Source: Blautia sp. (GTDB lineage: Bacteria; Bacillota; Clostridia; Lachnospirales; Lachnospiraceae). Taken from it: DNA of 32,750 nt. Shown piece by piece: positions 1 through 8,136 of the stretch; within the stretch, counting starts at the first letter, position 1, and every line of letters begins with the position of its first letter. The stretch lies in NCBI GenBank assembly GCA_017459635.1, contig JAFUCO010000077.1:1-32750 (forward strand), read 5' to 3'. A model generated the notes under the pieces. It was given only the letters and a program-made list of their open reading frames with translations, ran no database searches and was not told the DNA's origin. The translations under genes were made by a program, and so were the position numbers.

Positions 1-23
1 CCAGAGGCCGCGGTTCCGTACAT
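1..23 (-). CDS. possible 5' end of a gene running off the left edge
   Basis: On the minus strand an ATG at 23-21 is preceded by a GGGGGAGG-type ribosome binding site (complement of 33-40) with a 9-base gap. Only seven codons (M-Y-G-T-A-A-S) lie in the window, so no function can be given. A weak TACTAT -10-like box lies upstream on the same strand, without a clear -35. The call rests only on the binding site and start codon. Confidence 0.3.
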
Positions 24-110
24 ATGGTCAGTCCTCCCCCTACAGCGTCCGACTCGCCAAAATCTTTTCGATACCATAGTACCAAAAATTCCAATCTATA
101 ACACTAACTA

Positions 111-155
111 AATGACATTGGAACCGTCCCCTGTCTTATTTTCCCCTGTCTTATT
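111..155. repeat. REP-like element at the 3' end of the dehydrogenase gene
   Basis: This is a member of the dispersed family with core GGGACGGTTC (here GAACCGTCCC at 121-130). One arm is the AATGACATTGG word, also seen at 30382. The other arm is a CCCCTGTCTTATT word present twice in tandem. It overlaps the stop codon of the next gene (TAA at 153-151), so on the minus strand the stop is followed at once by the element, reading towards GGGACGGTTC. Confidence 0.75.
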
Positions 156-1236
156 GTTCTGTCTCATTTATAAACGCTTCATAATACCCCAGTATATGTT
201 CCATAACTTCTTCGTTCTGCAGTTTCCCGTATTTTCTCAGTATCTCATCGGGGGAGCAGGTTTCTTTTATTTCTGTCCAGATTGGGTCGGTGTCGTCTTC
301 GTAGAGCAGGGCTGCGGCGGCTGTACGGTACAGGACATCGGCGTCTTCTCCGTTCTTTATCAGAAGCTTTATCGGGCCCAGGATTCTCTCATCCGGGCCG
401 AGCTTGCGTTGTGGTTCACGGGCATTCCTTGCTATGGTATCTACAATGGCAGGGTTCGTAAACTTTTTCTTTGAAAGAGCGGCGAACTCTTCCTGATCTG
501 CAATATCGTAATCGAATTCTTTACATATGGCACGGTTCGTTGCTTCATAGTTCTTATCCAGCAATTTAAGTATGCTCGGATCGTTTGCTGCCTCAGCATA
601 ATCTGTATAGCCATACAGATTTCCCATATAAGCGATGATTCCGCTTGCCGCATTGTAAGTGAGTATCTTTCTTTTAAGGAGATTTCCAAAATTTGTTTCT
701 CCGCGAAAGCTCATTGCAGGCGGAGTGAATCCCGGCAGTCGGGACGCGTCAAACGGAAGGACCGGATAATCCTCCGAAAGAATATCTGTACCGGCCGCAT
801 TTGTTGTGCAGAATACCGCTGCTTCGCTTACAAGTACATTCGGAAGTCCAATGGCCTGCTGCAGACGTTCTGCTGGAGAAGCAGCATTCTCGCATGTTAT
901 CACATACATCTGTCTGTCCCTCGGCAGGTTCTCCTTAAGCCATACGGCTGCATCCGAAAGATTTGAACCTCCTACCGATACCATCACCGTATTTATGTCT
1001 GAAAAATCTACACGCTCTTTAGGCCCTGCTGTTTCATAGTCCGAAACAGTGACCGGTGCTTTTCGGTCTCCATAAAAACGAACAGTATAGCCTCCTTCGG
1101 AATTTGCCCTGCTAAGGCTTTCGATAAGCTTTTCATCTTTATCTGCAAAAATCACCGGCAGATCAGCTTCCGCCGCCAGCCGTCCTATAAACCCTCTGCC
1201 GGTTCTCCCGGCACCCAGGATCAGGATTTTCTCCAT
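151..1236 (-). CDS. mannitol-1-phosphate 5-dehydrogenase-like protein (copy 1)
   Basis: 361 aa member of the polyol-specific long-chain dehydrogenase family (MtlD-like), expected to catalyse NAD-linked polyol-phosphate/ketose-phosphate interconversion in the cytosol. The N-terminus carries a Rossmann signature (GAGRTGRGFIG, residues 8-18). The C-terminal half has the family segment around K190 and N195, and a basic RxxR-P-RKL-type segment that fits binding of a phosphorylated substrate. In MtlD the catalytic run is K-x5-N-x2-H; here the His position is Ser198, so chemistry or substrate may differ. The start is ATG at 1236 behind a GGCGGGGG site. It lies 39 bp downstream of a paralog (1276-2631) and is probably the last gene of the catabolic operon. 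The fold is secure; the substrate is unknown. Confidence 0.8.
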   Translation of the reverse strand: MEKILILGAGRTGRGFIGRLAAEADLPVIFADKDEKLIESLSRANSEGGYTVRFYGDRKAPVTVSDYETAGPKERVDFSDINTVMVSVGGSNLSDAAVWLKENLPRDRQMYVITCENAASPAERLQQAIGLPNVLVSEAAVFCTTNAAGTDILSEDYPVLPFDASRLPGFTPPAMSFRGETNFGNLLKRKILTYNAASGIIAYMGNLYGYTDYAEAANDPSILKLLDKNYEATNRAICKEFDYDIADQEEFAALSKKKFTNPAIVDTIARNAREPQRKLGPDERILGPIKLLIKNGEDADVLYRTAAAALLYEDDTDPIWTEIKETCSPDEILRKYGKLQNEEVMEHILGYYEAFINETEQ

Positions 1237-1275
1237 AATATACCCCCGCCTCGTTTATTCTGAACATTTTCCAGT

Positions 1276-2631
1276 TTAATCCTTTATATAACCTTCTTCT
1301 CTTAACAGTTTTATTTTTTCCCGGATCAATCCTGCAAGATCCCCTTCCGGATCAAGTCCGCATACGTTTTCAAGAATATAATCTGCTCCCCTTTCTTTAC
1401 GCAGTCTTGCCAGTTCTACCGCCGAAGGATCATCTTTATTCGTATAATATAACGCTGCCGCGATAGCCGTACACAGGTTTTCCGGTATGATACCATAGGA
1501 AGCTGCCATTCGGGCTGATCCCACCAGACGATCGTCCGGACCAAGCTTACGAAGCGGATCCCTCGCATTACGCTCGATCTTATCAACTATCACATAATTC
1601 TGAAGCTTTGCAAGCGAGCCCCTTGTAAACTCCATCTGCTCCTTGAGATCCATCCCGTATTTTATGCAGAGCGCCTTGGCTGTTTCGCTGTACACGCCCT
1701 CTAGAATGTCAAGTATCCTTTCATCATGAGCCGCCTCTGCAAGTATTTCGTATCCAAGAAGGGCTCCCATATAAGAAAGAGTTCCGTTTGCAGCATTATA
1801 TGTGTAGAACTTTCTTTCCAGAAATCCGCCAAACTCTTCGATAAGATGAAGGCCTGTGATTTCCGGCAGGCTTCCTTTGATGCGGGATTTGTCCACATGA
1901 AGCTCCCAGTAATCCTGAACATTGACCATCAGCGGATCTTCCCTCAGCTGCTCCGGTTCCGGCTCTATCGCGCTCCTTAAGATAACAGCCTCGGTTACTC
2001 CCACTTTCTCTCTGAAATACTCCATCACCCGCCCGGCTTCGTTATCCATCCAGGTTCCTTCCAGGTCGGTCACGCCTTCGGTTTTCTTTGGAGCCCCTTC
2101 CAGGTCGGTCACGCCTTCGCTTTTCTTTGAAGACCCCTCCATGTCAGTCACGCCTTCGTTTTCCTCTGAAAATCCTTCCTCTTCACCTCTGTTATCGTAT
2201 AAACTGGCTATCCCGGATGACAGTCTTTTTTCAATACCCTCCCGGATTATATCCGCCGGTTTTTTCCAGTTCTCACAGGCAACAATATTCAGTATGCCTC
2301 CTGATTTTGCTTTTTCAGCAACACCTGCCGCCAGATACGGTACGATCTCTTCAAGGTTTTTGCCTCCAACCGCATGGAAAACCGCATCTGCCTCCGCAAT
2401 TGCTCCGGCGATCTCTTCTTTGTCATCATAGCTGAGAGCTCTTGCCCCCTGCACAATACAGTTTCGTTCAGGATTACCAAGTATATTCACCGTGTAAGAA
2501 CCCCTTGCATTGATCAGATCAACCAGTGACCTGTTCTTTTCCACAAACACAAACGGGATCCCGCTCAGGTACAGAAGATGCCCGATAAACCCCCTGGCTA
2601 TCTTCCCCGCCCCAAATATGACACATGACAT
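1276..2631 (-). CDS. mannitol-1-phosphate 5-dehydrogenase-like protein (copy 2) with repeat insert
   Basis: 451 aa paralog of the downstream dehydrogenase, about 90 residues longer. The Rossmann motif is GAGKIARGFIG (residues 7-17). The catalytic segment has K274 and N279, but Asn282 replaces the family His, as Ser does in the neighbour. The RNARDPLRKLGP segment near the C-terminus matches the phosphate-binding region of MtlD. Much of the extra length is a low-complexity acidic insert at about residues 147-203 holding three 13-residue units (GVTDLEGAPKKTE type), placed just after the NAD-binding domain where copy 1 has none. The start is ATG 2631 with GGAGGG six bases upstream. A 157-bp gap with no recognisable signal separates it from the kinase. 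Substrate unknown. Confidence 0.8.
   Translation of the reverse strand: MSCVIFGAGKIARGFIGHLLYLSGIPFVFVEKNRSLVDLINARGSYTVNILGNPERNCIVQGARALSYDDKEEIAGAIAEADAVFHAVGGKNLEEIVPYLAAGVAEKAKSGGILNIVACENWKKPADIIREGIEKRLSSGIASLYDNRGEEEGFSEENEGVTDMEGSSKKSEGVTDLEGAPKKTEGVTDLEGTWMDNEAGRVMEYFREKVGVTEAVILRSAIEPEPEQLREDPLMVNVQDYWELHVDKSRIKGSLPEITGLHLIEEFGGFLERKFYTYNAANGTLSYMGALLGYEILAEAAHDERILDILEGVYSETAKALCIKYGMDLKEQMEFTRGSLAKLQNYVIVDKIERNARDPLRKLGPDDRLVGSARMAASYGIIPENLCTAIAAALYYTNKDDPSAVELARLRKERGADYILENVCGLDPEGDLAGLIREKIKLLREEGYIKD
2059..2175 (-). repeat. in-frame 39-bp minisatellite inside the dehydrogenase gene
   Basis: Three contiguous 39-bp units (2059-2097, 2098-2136, 2137-2175) encode GVTDxEGxxxxxE blocks of 13 residues. 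The first two are nearly identical as DNA and the third is diverged. The period is a multiple of three, so copy-number changes keep the frame. Confidence 0.9.
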
Positions 2632-2788
2632 TTTATTCCCTCCAAATTTACAGGATTTGAAACTGAATCAGAAGTATCATAAACCTTATTTACCTCATGC
2701 CAAAGGCACATGCCTGCTCTGACGTGGTTTGGGATGCTCTCATTAAGAGTCGCAGAAGGAATTTCCGGCTTATACCGTGTTTAAAATC
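2632..2788. other. intergenic gap without recognised features
   Basis: 157 bp between the kinase and the copy 2 dehydrogenase. Apart from the GGAGGG site of the dehydrogenase I see no promoter, terminator or REP core, which fits read-through within one operon. Confidence 0.5.
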
Positions 2789-4384
2789 TTAACCACACTC
2801 AAAGCCCGCATATTCCAGAAATCTGCGATATCTCTCCATCAGCACATCCCGAAGCTTCCCCTCAGGATATATCACATCAGAAATCCTGCACATTTCCCTG
2901 ACTTCACTTAAGTCCGCCGCCGCGCCTTCCCCGATCATCGCCGCCAGCGCTGCCCCGAAAGCAGACGCATTCTTCTCTTCCATCAATAAAAGCGGTGCTC
3001 CGAAAAGCTCTGCCTTAAGACGGTTGAGCACAGGATTGACCGCTGCTCCTCCGCATACTCTGATTGCCTTTCTGTCATTTTCATCCGGCCTGCAGTTGTC
3101 TCCATTCGACTTTCTTTCAGCTTCGCCGGACCCGCAGTTGTCCCCGTTCGACTTTCTGTCAGCTTCGCCAGGTCCGCAGTTGTCTCCGTTTGACTTTCTG
3201 TCAGCTTCACCTGGCCTGCAGGTGTCTTCATTTCTCAGATGCCTTTTTTCTTCAGGACCTACCGTCATCTCCCTGCTTCTGTTTCTATCCGCAGTACTTT
3301 CTATCGAAGACTCCTTCTCAACCGTATCAAATATATGATAAAGACTGAAAGCCACTCCTTCAAGCACAGAATATGCCATATCCTCCGGGCCTGTGCTTCC
3401 CCGTATCTCGTTAAAAGAACCCAAAGCACCGGGGTCTGGACAAGGTGATCTTCTTCCGGAAAGATACGGCAGAAATACCGGTGCGTTTCTGATATGCTCT
3501 TCAGTGAGCCGCTCTGTACCTGTCTGCTCCGCAAAAACTCTCCTTCCAAAAGAAAGCGCATCTCCGGTCGAAGCAGTTACCCCATAATGAACAAAACCTG
3601 TGATATAAGGTCCGGATATCAGCTGTGTGTCCGATATTATTCCCTTTTCTATACATCCCAGATGTTCACTCGTTCCCGTAATGTCAAACCAGTCCCCGTA
3701 ATTCACCGCTCCGATGCCAAGAAGCGCTGCGAAATAATCATTTAGCCCGGTATACACAGGTGTTCCTGCTCTAAGACCGGTTTCCCGCTCCGCAGCAGGT
3801 GTAACCTTACCTGCAATGTCCCAGGGGGTCATAAGCGGTGGAAGTATTTCCTTATTTATTCCCAGCGCTTCAAGCAGAAAATCGCTGTACACACATGTCC
3901 CGGTATTTGCAAGTCCTCTCCATGTAAACGGATCACTGACCTTTTTTCCGGTCAGCATTTCGCAGATCATATCCTTCAACTGACAGAAGGATCTTATCTC
4001 CCCTAGCTTTCTTTTCCCATACAACAGTTTAGGAAGCGGATAGGATGTAAGCTCCGGGTGATCCATTCCCGTTTCACGCAAAAAAACTTCCCGGGAATAC
4101 TTATTTTTAATCTCGAGAAGCTCCTGCATGCCTTCTTTCCCCTTCCAGGGCAGTATATACTTGTCATTCACAACATAGGTACCGGTCTGGGAAGAAAGTC
4201 CGACGGCAGCTATCCCGTCTTTCCCGGATATCCCGTCCAGCGCTTTTACGACGGCAGCTTTATAGCCCTCCATATCCTGAGAGGGGTATGCAGCAGAGCT
4301 CTGCTGCACACTTCTCCCACCGCTTACAAGAACAGCTTTTACAGAGGATGTCCCAAGATCTATCCCCAGAAAAGCTTCATTCAT
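2789..4384 (-). CDS. FGGY-family carbohydrate kinase (xylulokinase-like) with repeat insert
   Basis: 531 aa from ATG 4384. FGGY kinases phosphorylate free sugars or polyols with ATP. The N-terminal phosphate-1 motif is FLGIDLGTSSVKAVL (residues 5-19). A catalytic-Asp region is seen at GLNDYFAALLG (about 213-223), and the adenosine-side motif at IRVCGGAAVNP (441-451). Between the EGVAFSLYHIFD helix and that motif, where family members have only a short linker, about 80 extra hydrophilic residues (358-440) carry 14-residue repeats of GEADRKSNGDNC type. The start ATG overlaps the stop of the upstream dehydrogenase (ATGAATGA), which suggests translational coupling; a TTG two codons earlier is less likely. 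Context suggests a ketose or polyol as substrate, but the sequence does not say which. Confidence 0.82.
   Translation of the reverse strand: MNEAFLGIDLGTSSVKAVLVSGGRSVQQSSAAYPSQDMEGYKAAVVKALDGISGKDGIAAVGLSSQTGTYVVNDKYILPWKGKEGMQELLEIKNKYSREVFLRETGMDHPELTSYPLPKLLYGKRKLGEIRSFCQLKDMICEMLTGKKVSDPFTWRGLANTGTCVYSDFLLEALGINKEILPPLMTPWDIAGKVTPAAERETGLRAGTPVYTGLNDYFAALLGIGAVNYGDWFDITGTSEHLGCIEKGIISDTQLISGPYITGFVHYGVTASTGDALSFGRRVFAEQTGTERLTEEHIRNAPVFLPYLSGRRSPCPDPGALGSFNEIRGSTGPEDMAYSVLEGVAFSLYHIFDTVEKESSIESTADRNRSREMTVGPEEKRHLRNEDTCRPGEADRKSNGDNCGPGEADRKSNGDNCGSGEAERKSNGDNCRPDENDRKAIRVCGGAAVNPVLNRLKAELFGAPLLLMEEKNASAFGAALAAMIGEGAAADLSEVREMCRISDVIYPEGKLRDVLMERYRRFLEYAGFECG
3091..3216 (-). repeat. in-frame 42-bp minisatellite inside the kinase gene
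   Basis: Three contiguous 42-bp units (3091-3132, 3133-3174, 3175-3216), with diverged partial units on both sides, encode 14-residue blocks with the invariant core RKSNGDNC. The DNA copies differ at only a few positions, pointing to recent expansion. Confidence 0.9.
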
Positions 4385-5393
4385 ATACAAACACCGCCTT
4401 TACAAAGCCTTCCGGCCTTGTCCGGACCATCTCGATCCCCTTTTCATACTGCGAAAGAGTGATCCTTTCGGAGATCATCGGCTTTACATCTATCACACCA
4501 TCAGCAATCAAAGTGACCGCCTTTTTATGCTGATTCCAGTTATTCCCGGCACCAAGCACCCGCAGATTATTAATATGTATATCATCCATCCTTATGGACA
4601 TGTCTTTACCACGGCCATAACCGGCCAGCATGACCGTTCCTCCCTTTCTCGGAAGGCGCAGAGCCATCTGTATGCAGGACTCAATTCCAGTTGCGTCTAT
4701 CACAAGGTCACTGCCGCCGGGATGGATACTTTTCAGGATCTCCTCCGGTTTTTCCTCCGCTGTCGATATCACTCTGTATGCGCCCATCTTTTCGGCAATG
4801 CCCAGTCTTCTTGACGATGAAGCGATCACCGTAATGCGCCGCATCCCCATAGCCTTTCCGACCGCCAGCATGCACAGGCCGATAGAGCCTGCGCCGATGA
4901 TCGTCAGGGTGTCTCCAAATCTCGCTCCGGCTTTTTCCATTGTGCCAAGCGCTACTCCGAGAGGCTCATTCAGCGCAGCTTCCTCAAAAGAGACATTTGC
5001 AGGTTTTTCAGCCAGTCCATAAACCGGGACTGTCATATATTCAGCATAAGCCCCGTTTCGCTTAAAACCGATCTCTTCAAATTCCCGGCAGTATCTCCAG
5101 TTTCCGCTGCGGCAGGCATCGCAGGTAAGGCAGACAACATCGTTTGATCCTATGACTTCCTTAGATATCCAGCTGCTGTCCTCCTCTTTTCCGACAGCCT
5201 CCACTATCCCGCTCCACTCATGTCCGGGAATAAGCGGATATCTGGCAGGTATCCTGCCATCGATCACCTCAAGATCCGTAGCGCAGATAGCCGCCGCCTT
5301 TACCCTGACAAGGGCAAATCCCGGCTGCACATCCGGTCTGTCCGCTTCAACAAGGTGTATCCTTCCCGGTGATTCTATACGTACAGCTTTCAT
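4377..5393 (-). CDS. zinc-dependent medium-chain polyol/alcohol dehydrogenase
   Basis: 338 aa from ATG 5393, the sorbitol/threonine dehydrogenase type of the medium-chain family; a cytosolic NAD(P)-linked oxidation of a polyol to a ketose is expected. Catalytic zinc ligands are visible as C in ICATD, H in the PGHEW motif and E in NEPLG. The structural zinc loop is CLTCDACRSGNWRYC with its four Cys. The nucleotide-binding motif is IIGAGSIGLCML. The start is chosen because GAGG sits six bases upstream of ATG 5393, and the two further upstream candidates (GTG, TTG) lie inside a REP-like repeat. It overlaps the kinase start by 8 bp. Substrate is inferred from neighbours only. Confidence 0.85.
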   Translation of the reverse strand: MKAVRIESPGRIHLVEADRPDVQPGFALVRVKAAAICATDLEVIDGRIPARYPLIPGHEWSGIVEAVGKEEDSSWISKEVIGSNDVVCLTCDACRSGNWRYCREFEEIGFKRNGAYAEYMTVPVYGLAEKPANVSFEEAALNEPLGVALGTMEKAGARFGDTLTIIGAGSIGLCMLAVGKAMGMRRITVIASSSRRLGIAEKMGAYRVISTAEEKPEEILKSIHPGGSDLVIDATGIESCIQMALRLPRKGGTVMLAGYGRGKDMSIRMDDIHINNLRVLGAGNNWNQHKKAVTLIADGVIDVKPMISERITLSQYEKGIEMVRTRPEGFVKAVFVYE

Positions 5394-5403
5394 AATTATC
5401 CTC

Positions 5404-5428
5404 AACACAGGGGACGGTTCTCTGTGTT
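5404..5428. repeat. REP-like element upstream of the dehydrogenase
   Basis: The core GGGACGGTTC (5411-5420) is flanked by inverted arms AACACAG and CTGTGTT, giving a 25-bp hairpin. It is oriented opposite to the element at 5599-5622, so the two form an inverted pair around the 34-bp tandem repeats between them. Confidence 0.8.
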
Positions 5429-5500
5429 CTTAGCCGTCCATCATATACATACATTACGCTATCTATTCTTTTACTGCATCCCTTTTTCCAGATAACACAA

Positions 5501-5603
5501 GGAACCGCATCTGGTATGATTTCAAATAACGCAGAAAACCGCATCTGATATGATTTCAAATAACACAGAAAACCGCATCTGCTCTGATTTTTGAATTGCA
5601 CAG
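5501..5603. repeat. tandem 34-bp repeat, three copies
   Basis: Units at 5501-5534, 5535-5568 and 5569-5603 share AACCGCATCTG, a TGATTT segment and a terminal CAG. The first two are nearly identical; the third is diverged and 35 bp. The junctions (ACACAGAAAACCG) resemble the REP arm and core (ACACAGAGAACCG), so the array may derive from that family. There are no spacers, so it is not a CRISPR array. It is non-coding, between the DUF362 and dehydrogenase genes. Confidence 0.8.
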
Positions 5604-5622
5604 AGAAGCGTCCCCTGTGTTC
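5599..5622. repeat. REP-like element directly after the DUF362 stop codon
   Basis: CACAGAGAAGCGTCCCCTGT followed by GTTC, one core mismatch from the family consensus. It abuts the TGA stop of the DUF362 gene, so on that gene's strand the stop is followed by AACACAGGGGACG. Confidence 0.75.
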
Positions 5623-6663
5623 TCAATGCTTATTTCTTCCCCAGAATGTATTGTATTTATCGGGTGTCCACTCCGGCTTTATGTCCTTAACCGCATCCTC
5701 CGCCGTGATTTCAGCATCATCATTGTCAATATCGATCAATGTATAACGGTCATTGCCCATTCCCAGCTCCTTCATGTAACTCAGCTGGCGGAGTCCGTGC
5801 CGTGTCTCCACTCTTTCGATCAGTGCCTTTCCGCCGCCGTCCGGCAGGCCGTAAATAAGATCAATGCAGGCATTATCCGCCGCAAGAATATCCAGGGACG
5901 CCACAAATCCGATATCCGGTGTAACTACAGGCTCCGCTTCAGGACCTTCACAGTCGCAGGAAACTGACATATTGCGCATGGTATTGATATAGCATACATG
6001 CGGAGCAAAATAGTCTATAGTAGCCTTTGTGCTCTCGGATATACGCTCCATCAGTTCCTCTTCCGCAATGCTCCACAGATTTGACGAGCCTGCGGCAGTA
6101 TGTATAGCTTTCTTTCCGATACGGCCATCCGCGCATCCTATGCCTATATTCTTGTTCGATCCGCCGAATCCGCCCATAGTGTGCCCTTTGAAATGAGTGA
6201 GGACCAGCAAAGATTCATAAGACGGCATATTCTTTCCCACATGCATCTCCGTGAACCACTTTCCGCCCTTTACAGGAAGGGAAGTCACACCTTCCTCATC
6301 TGTGATGTCTACCGGGCAGAAATTCCATCCATTGATCTCCAGGGTTTTCCTGTGCTCCTCGGTAGTATACCTGCTGCCCTCATAATAAGTGTTCGTCTCA
6401 ATGATCGCCGCATCTCTAAGACGGGAGCCAAAAAGCTCTTTCACCCATGGGCGCGGAATGATATTCGGACCCTCCGCCTCACCTGTATGAAGCTTTACTG
6501 CTGTTTTTCCGGTAATAACAGAAGATACCCTGTCATAGATTTTCAGCAGGCCTTCAGCAGAAAGGTCACGGGTAAAATAAACCACCGAGCTGTCACCTGT
6601 CCTCTTCTCAAATGGAACATACTTTTCACCATCTTTACCTGGAACCGGTCTGATTTTTGTCAT
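5623..6663 (-). CDS. DUF362 domain protein
   Basis: 346 aa. It is recognised by the family signature around residues 154-182: a FKGHTMGGFGGSNKNIG core followed by a Gly/Cys-rich GCADGRIGKK stretch. A later segment with CDCEGPEAEPVVTPDIG and DNACIDLIYG also matches the family. DUF362 proteins are often linked to redox or iron-sulfur enzymes, but the biochemical role is not established. This one ends without the CxxCxxCxxxC ferredoxin motifs seen in many relatives. The start is ATG 6663 with GAGGAGG and a closer AAGGAG upstream. It lies between a transporter and a polyol dehydrogenase on the same strand, so it is probably co-transcribed with the catabolic genes. Confidence 0.75.
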   Translation of the reverse strand: MTKIRPVPGKDGEKYVPFEKRTGDSSVVYFTRDLSAEGLLKIYDRVSSVITGKTAVKLHTGEAEGPNIIPRPWVKELFGSRLRDAAIIETNTYYEGSRYTTEEHRKTLEINGWNFCPVDITDEEGVTSLPVKGGKWFTEMHVGKNMPSYESLLVLTHFKGHTMGGFGGSNKNIGIGCADGRIGKKAIHTAAGSSNLWSIAEEELMERISESTKATIDYFAPHVCYINTMRNMSVSCDCEGPEAEPVVTPDIGFVASLDILAADNACIDLIYGLPDGGGKALIERVETRHGLRQLSYMKELGMGNDRYTLIDIDNDDAEITAEDAVKDIKPEWTPDKYNTFWGRNKH

Positions 6664-6750
6664 TCTCCTTTACCTCCTCTGTTTTCAGTTATTCTATCCC
6701 TTTTAAGACACATATGAAATGCATCCAACTGCTGTTATTGAGGCTCCCTC

Positions 6751-7956
6751 TTAAGAAAGCAGAGAACCGTCTCCCGTGTTACTTCTTGTGTTCTTCAGGC
6801 GCAAAACCCCTCCGAGAAGCAGCACCGGAAAGATCACTCCGGCCAGAATGCCCATCTTCAGGTTGTCCCCGCACACTCCGGATACCAGTCCGGCAAGCGT
6901 CGGCCCTCCGGAGCACCCGATATCCCCTCCAAGTGCCAGCAGCGCAAACATCGCCGTTCCTCCTCTTGGCATTGAAGCGGAAGCCTTACTGAAGGTTCCC
7001 GGCCACATTATTCCCACCGAAAGCCCGCAGGCCGCTACACCCACAAGGCTTATAACCGGATTCGACACAAGAGAAATGCACAGGTAAGAGGTAATACAAA
7101 GCAGGCTGCTGTATATCATAAAACGATCCAGATCAAGCCTGTCTCCTTTTTTTCCGTAGAAAGCACGGGCGGCTCCCATACAGATCGCGAAAGCCATCGG
7201 CCCGGCAAGGTCACCCGCGGTCTTTGATATTCCAAGTCCCTTCTCCGCAAATGTTGATGCCCACTGGCTTACCGCCTGCTCGCTCGCCCCAGCGCAGATC
7301 ATCATCACCATGAATATCCAGAAGATCCTGATCCTGAAAAGCTCTCCGATCGTGAAGCCCGTCTCGCCTTCTTTGATAAGGGGCGCTATAGGCACTCTTG
7401 AAAATGCAAAACAGTTTACCAGCGGAATGACCGACCAGACAAGGGCCATTATCTTCCAGTTCTGAATACCAAACAAGGCAAAAAATCCGGTGGAAAGCAG
7501 AACGACCCCTACGTGTCCCCAGCAGTAGAAGGAATGAAGCATGCTCATTGCCTTCTCCTTATTATCCGATGGGCATGCCTCCATCACGGGGCTCACAAGA
7601 ACCTCCAAAAGCCCTCCGCCTACCGCATAGATAACGACCGATATCATTATACCCGCAAACGGATCCCCGAAGAGCTCCGGAAGCACTGTCAGCAGAATAA
7701 GCCCTGCCGCCGCAGCAGCGTGCGCTATTATCATAGACAGCCGATAGCCGATCCGGTCTACAAATGTTACAGATAAAACATCTACCAGAAGCTGCACACC
7801 GAAATTCATCGTCACAAGAAAAGTGATCTTAGACAGCGGAATTCCATAGCTTCTCTGAAATGTCAGAAACAGCAGCGGCACAAAATTATTTACTATCGCC
7901 TGTACTATGTATCCGACAAAACATGCTGTTATTGTCTTTTTATATTTATCCTTCAT
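6751..7956 (-). CDS. MFS transporter, probable sugar or polyol uptake
   Basis: 401 aa membrane protein with about 12 hydrophobic segments. It shows an MFS-type loop between helices 2 and 3 (VDRIGYRLS) and a charged central loop (about residues 190-205). Its place in the cluster suggests that it brings in the unphosphorylated substrate of the dehydrogenase and kinase. The start is ATG 7956 with AGAGGG upstream. The last residues are unusual: the final segment, ending NTGDGSLLS, is encoded by a REP-like repeat (6759-6797), so the C-terminus appears to have been replaced or extended by the repeat. A hydrophilic tail after the last helix would tolerate this. The MFS call is firm; the substrate is inferred. 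Confidence 0.82.
   Translation of the reverse strand: MKDKYKKTITACFVGYIVQAIVNNFVPLLFLTFQRSYGIPLSKITFLVTMNFGVQLLVDVLSVTFVDRIGYRLSMIIAHAAAAAGLILLTVLPELFGDPFAGIMISVVIYAVGGGLLEVLVSPVMEACPSDNKEKAMSMLHSFYCWGHVGVVLLSTGFFALFGIQNWKIMALVWSVIPLVNCFAFSRVPIAPLIKEGETGFTIGELFRIRIFWIFMVMMICAGASEQAVSQWASTFAEKGLGISKTAGDLAGPMAFAICMGAARAFYGKKGDRLDLDRFMIYSSLLCITSYLCISLVSNPVISLVGVAACGLSVGIMWPGTFSKASASMPRGGTAMFALLALGGDIGCSGGPTLAGLVSGVCGDNLKMGILAGVIFPVLLLGGVLRLKNTRSNTGDGSLLS
6759..6797. repeat. REP-like element forming the 3' end of the MFS coding region
   Basis: AGAGAACCGTCTCCCGTGTT (6761-6780) is the core with one arm, followed by a second arm-like word CTTGTGTTCTT. It is translated in the transporter frame and supplies most of the last 13 codons before the stop at 6751-6753. 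Confidence 0.7.
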
Positions 7957-8136
7957 TTTTTCCCTCTGGATATGCTGCGTTTTCTTTCCCTTTCCTCAGA
8001 AGCAGATTGCATACCTCTGATTTTCAAGCCCGGCTTGCTGGTCTTGCATCGGACTGCCCGCTCTCATCATCTCCGGCACACCTCATGCAATCGCCAGATG
8101 CTCATTCTTTCCCTGGACAGACCGTACCCCGGAGCT

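Noticed and set aside
1922-2431. 169-codon plus-strand frame with repeats
   Set aside because: It is the complement of the minisatellite in the dehydrogenase gene; a repeat with period divisible by three opens several frames.
5501-5603. CRISPR-like array
   Set aside because: Units are contiguous without spacers, only three copies exist, and no cas gene is present.
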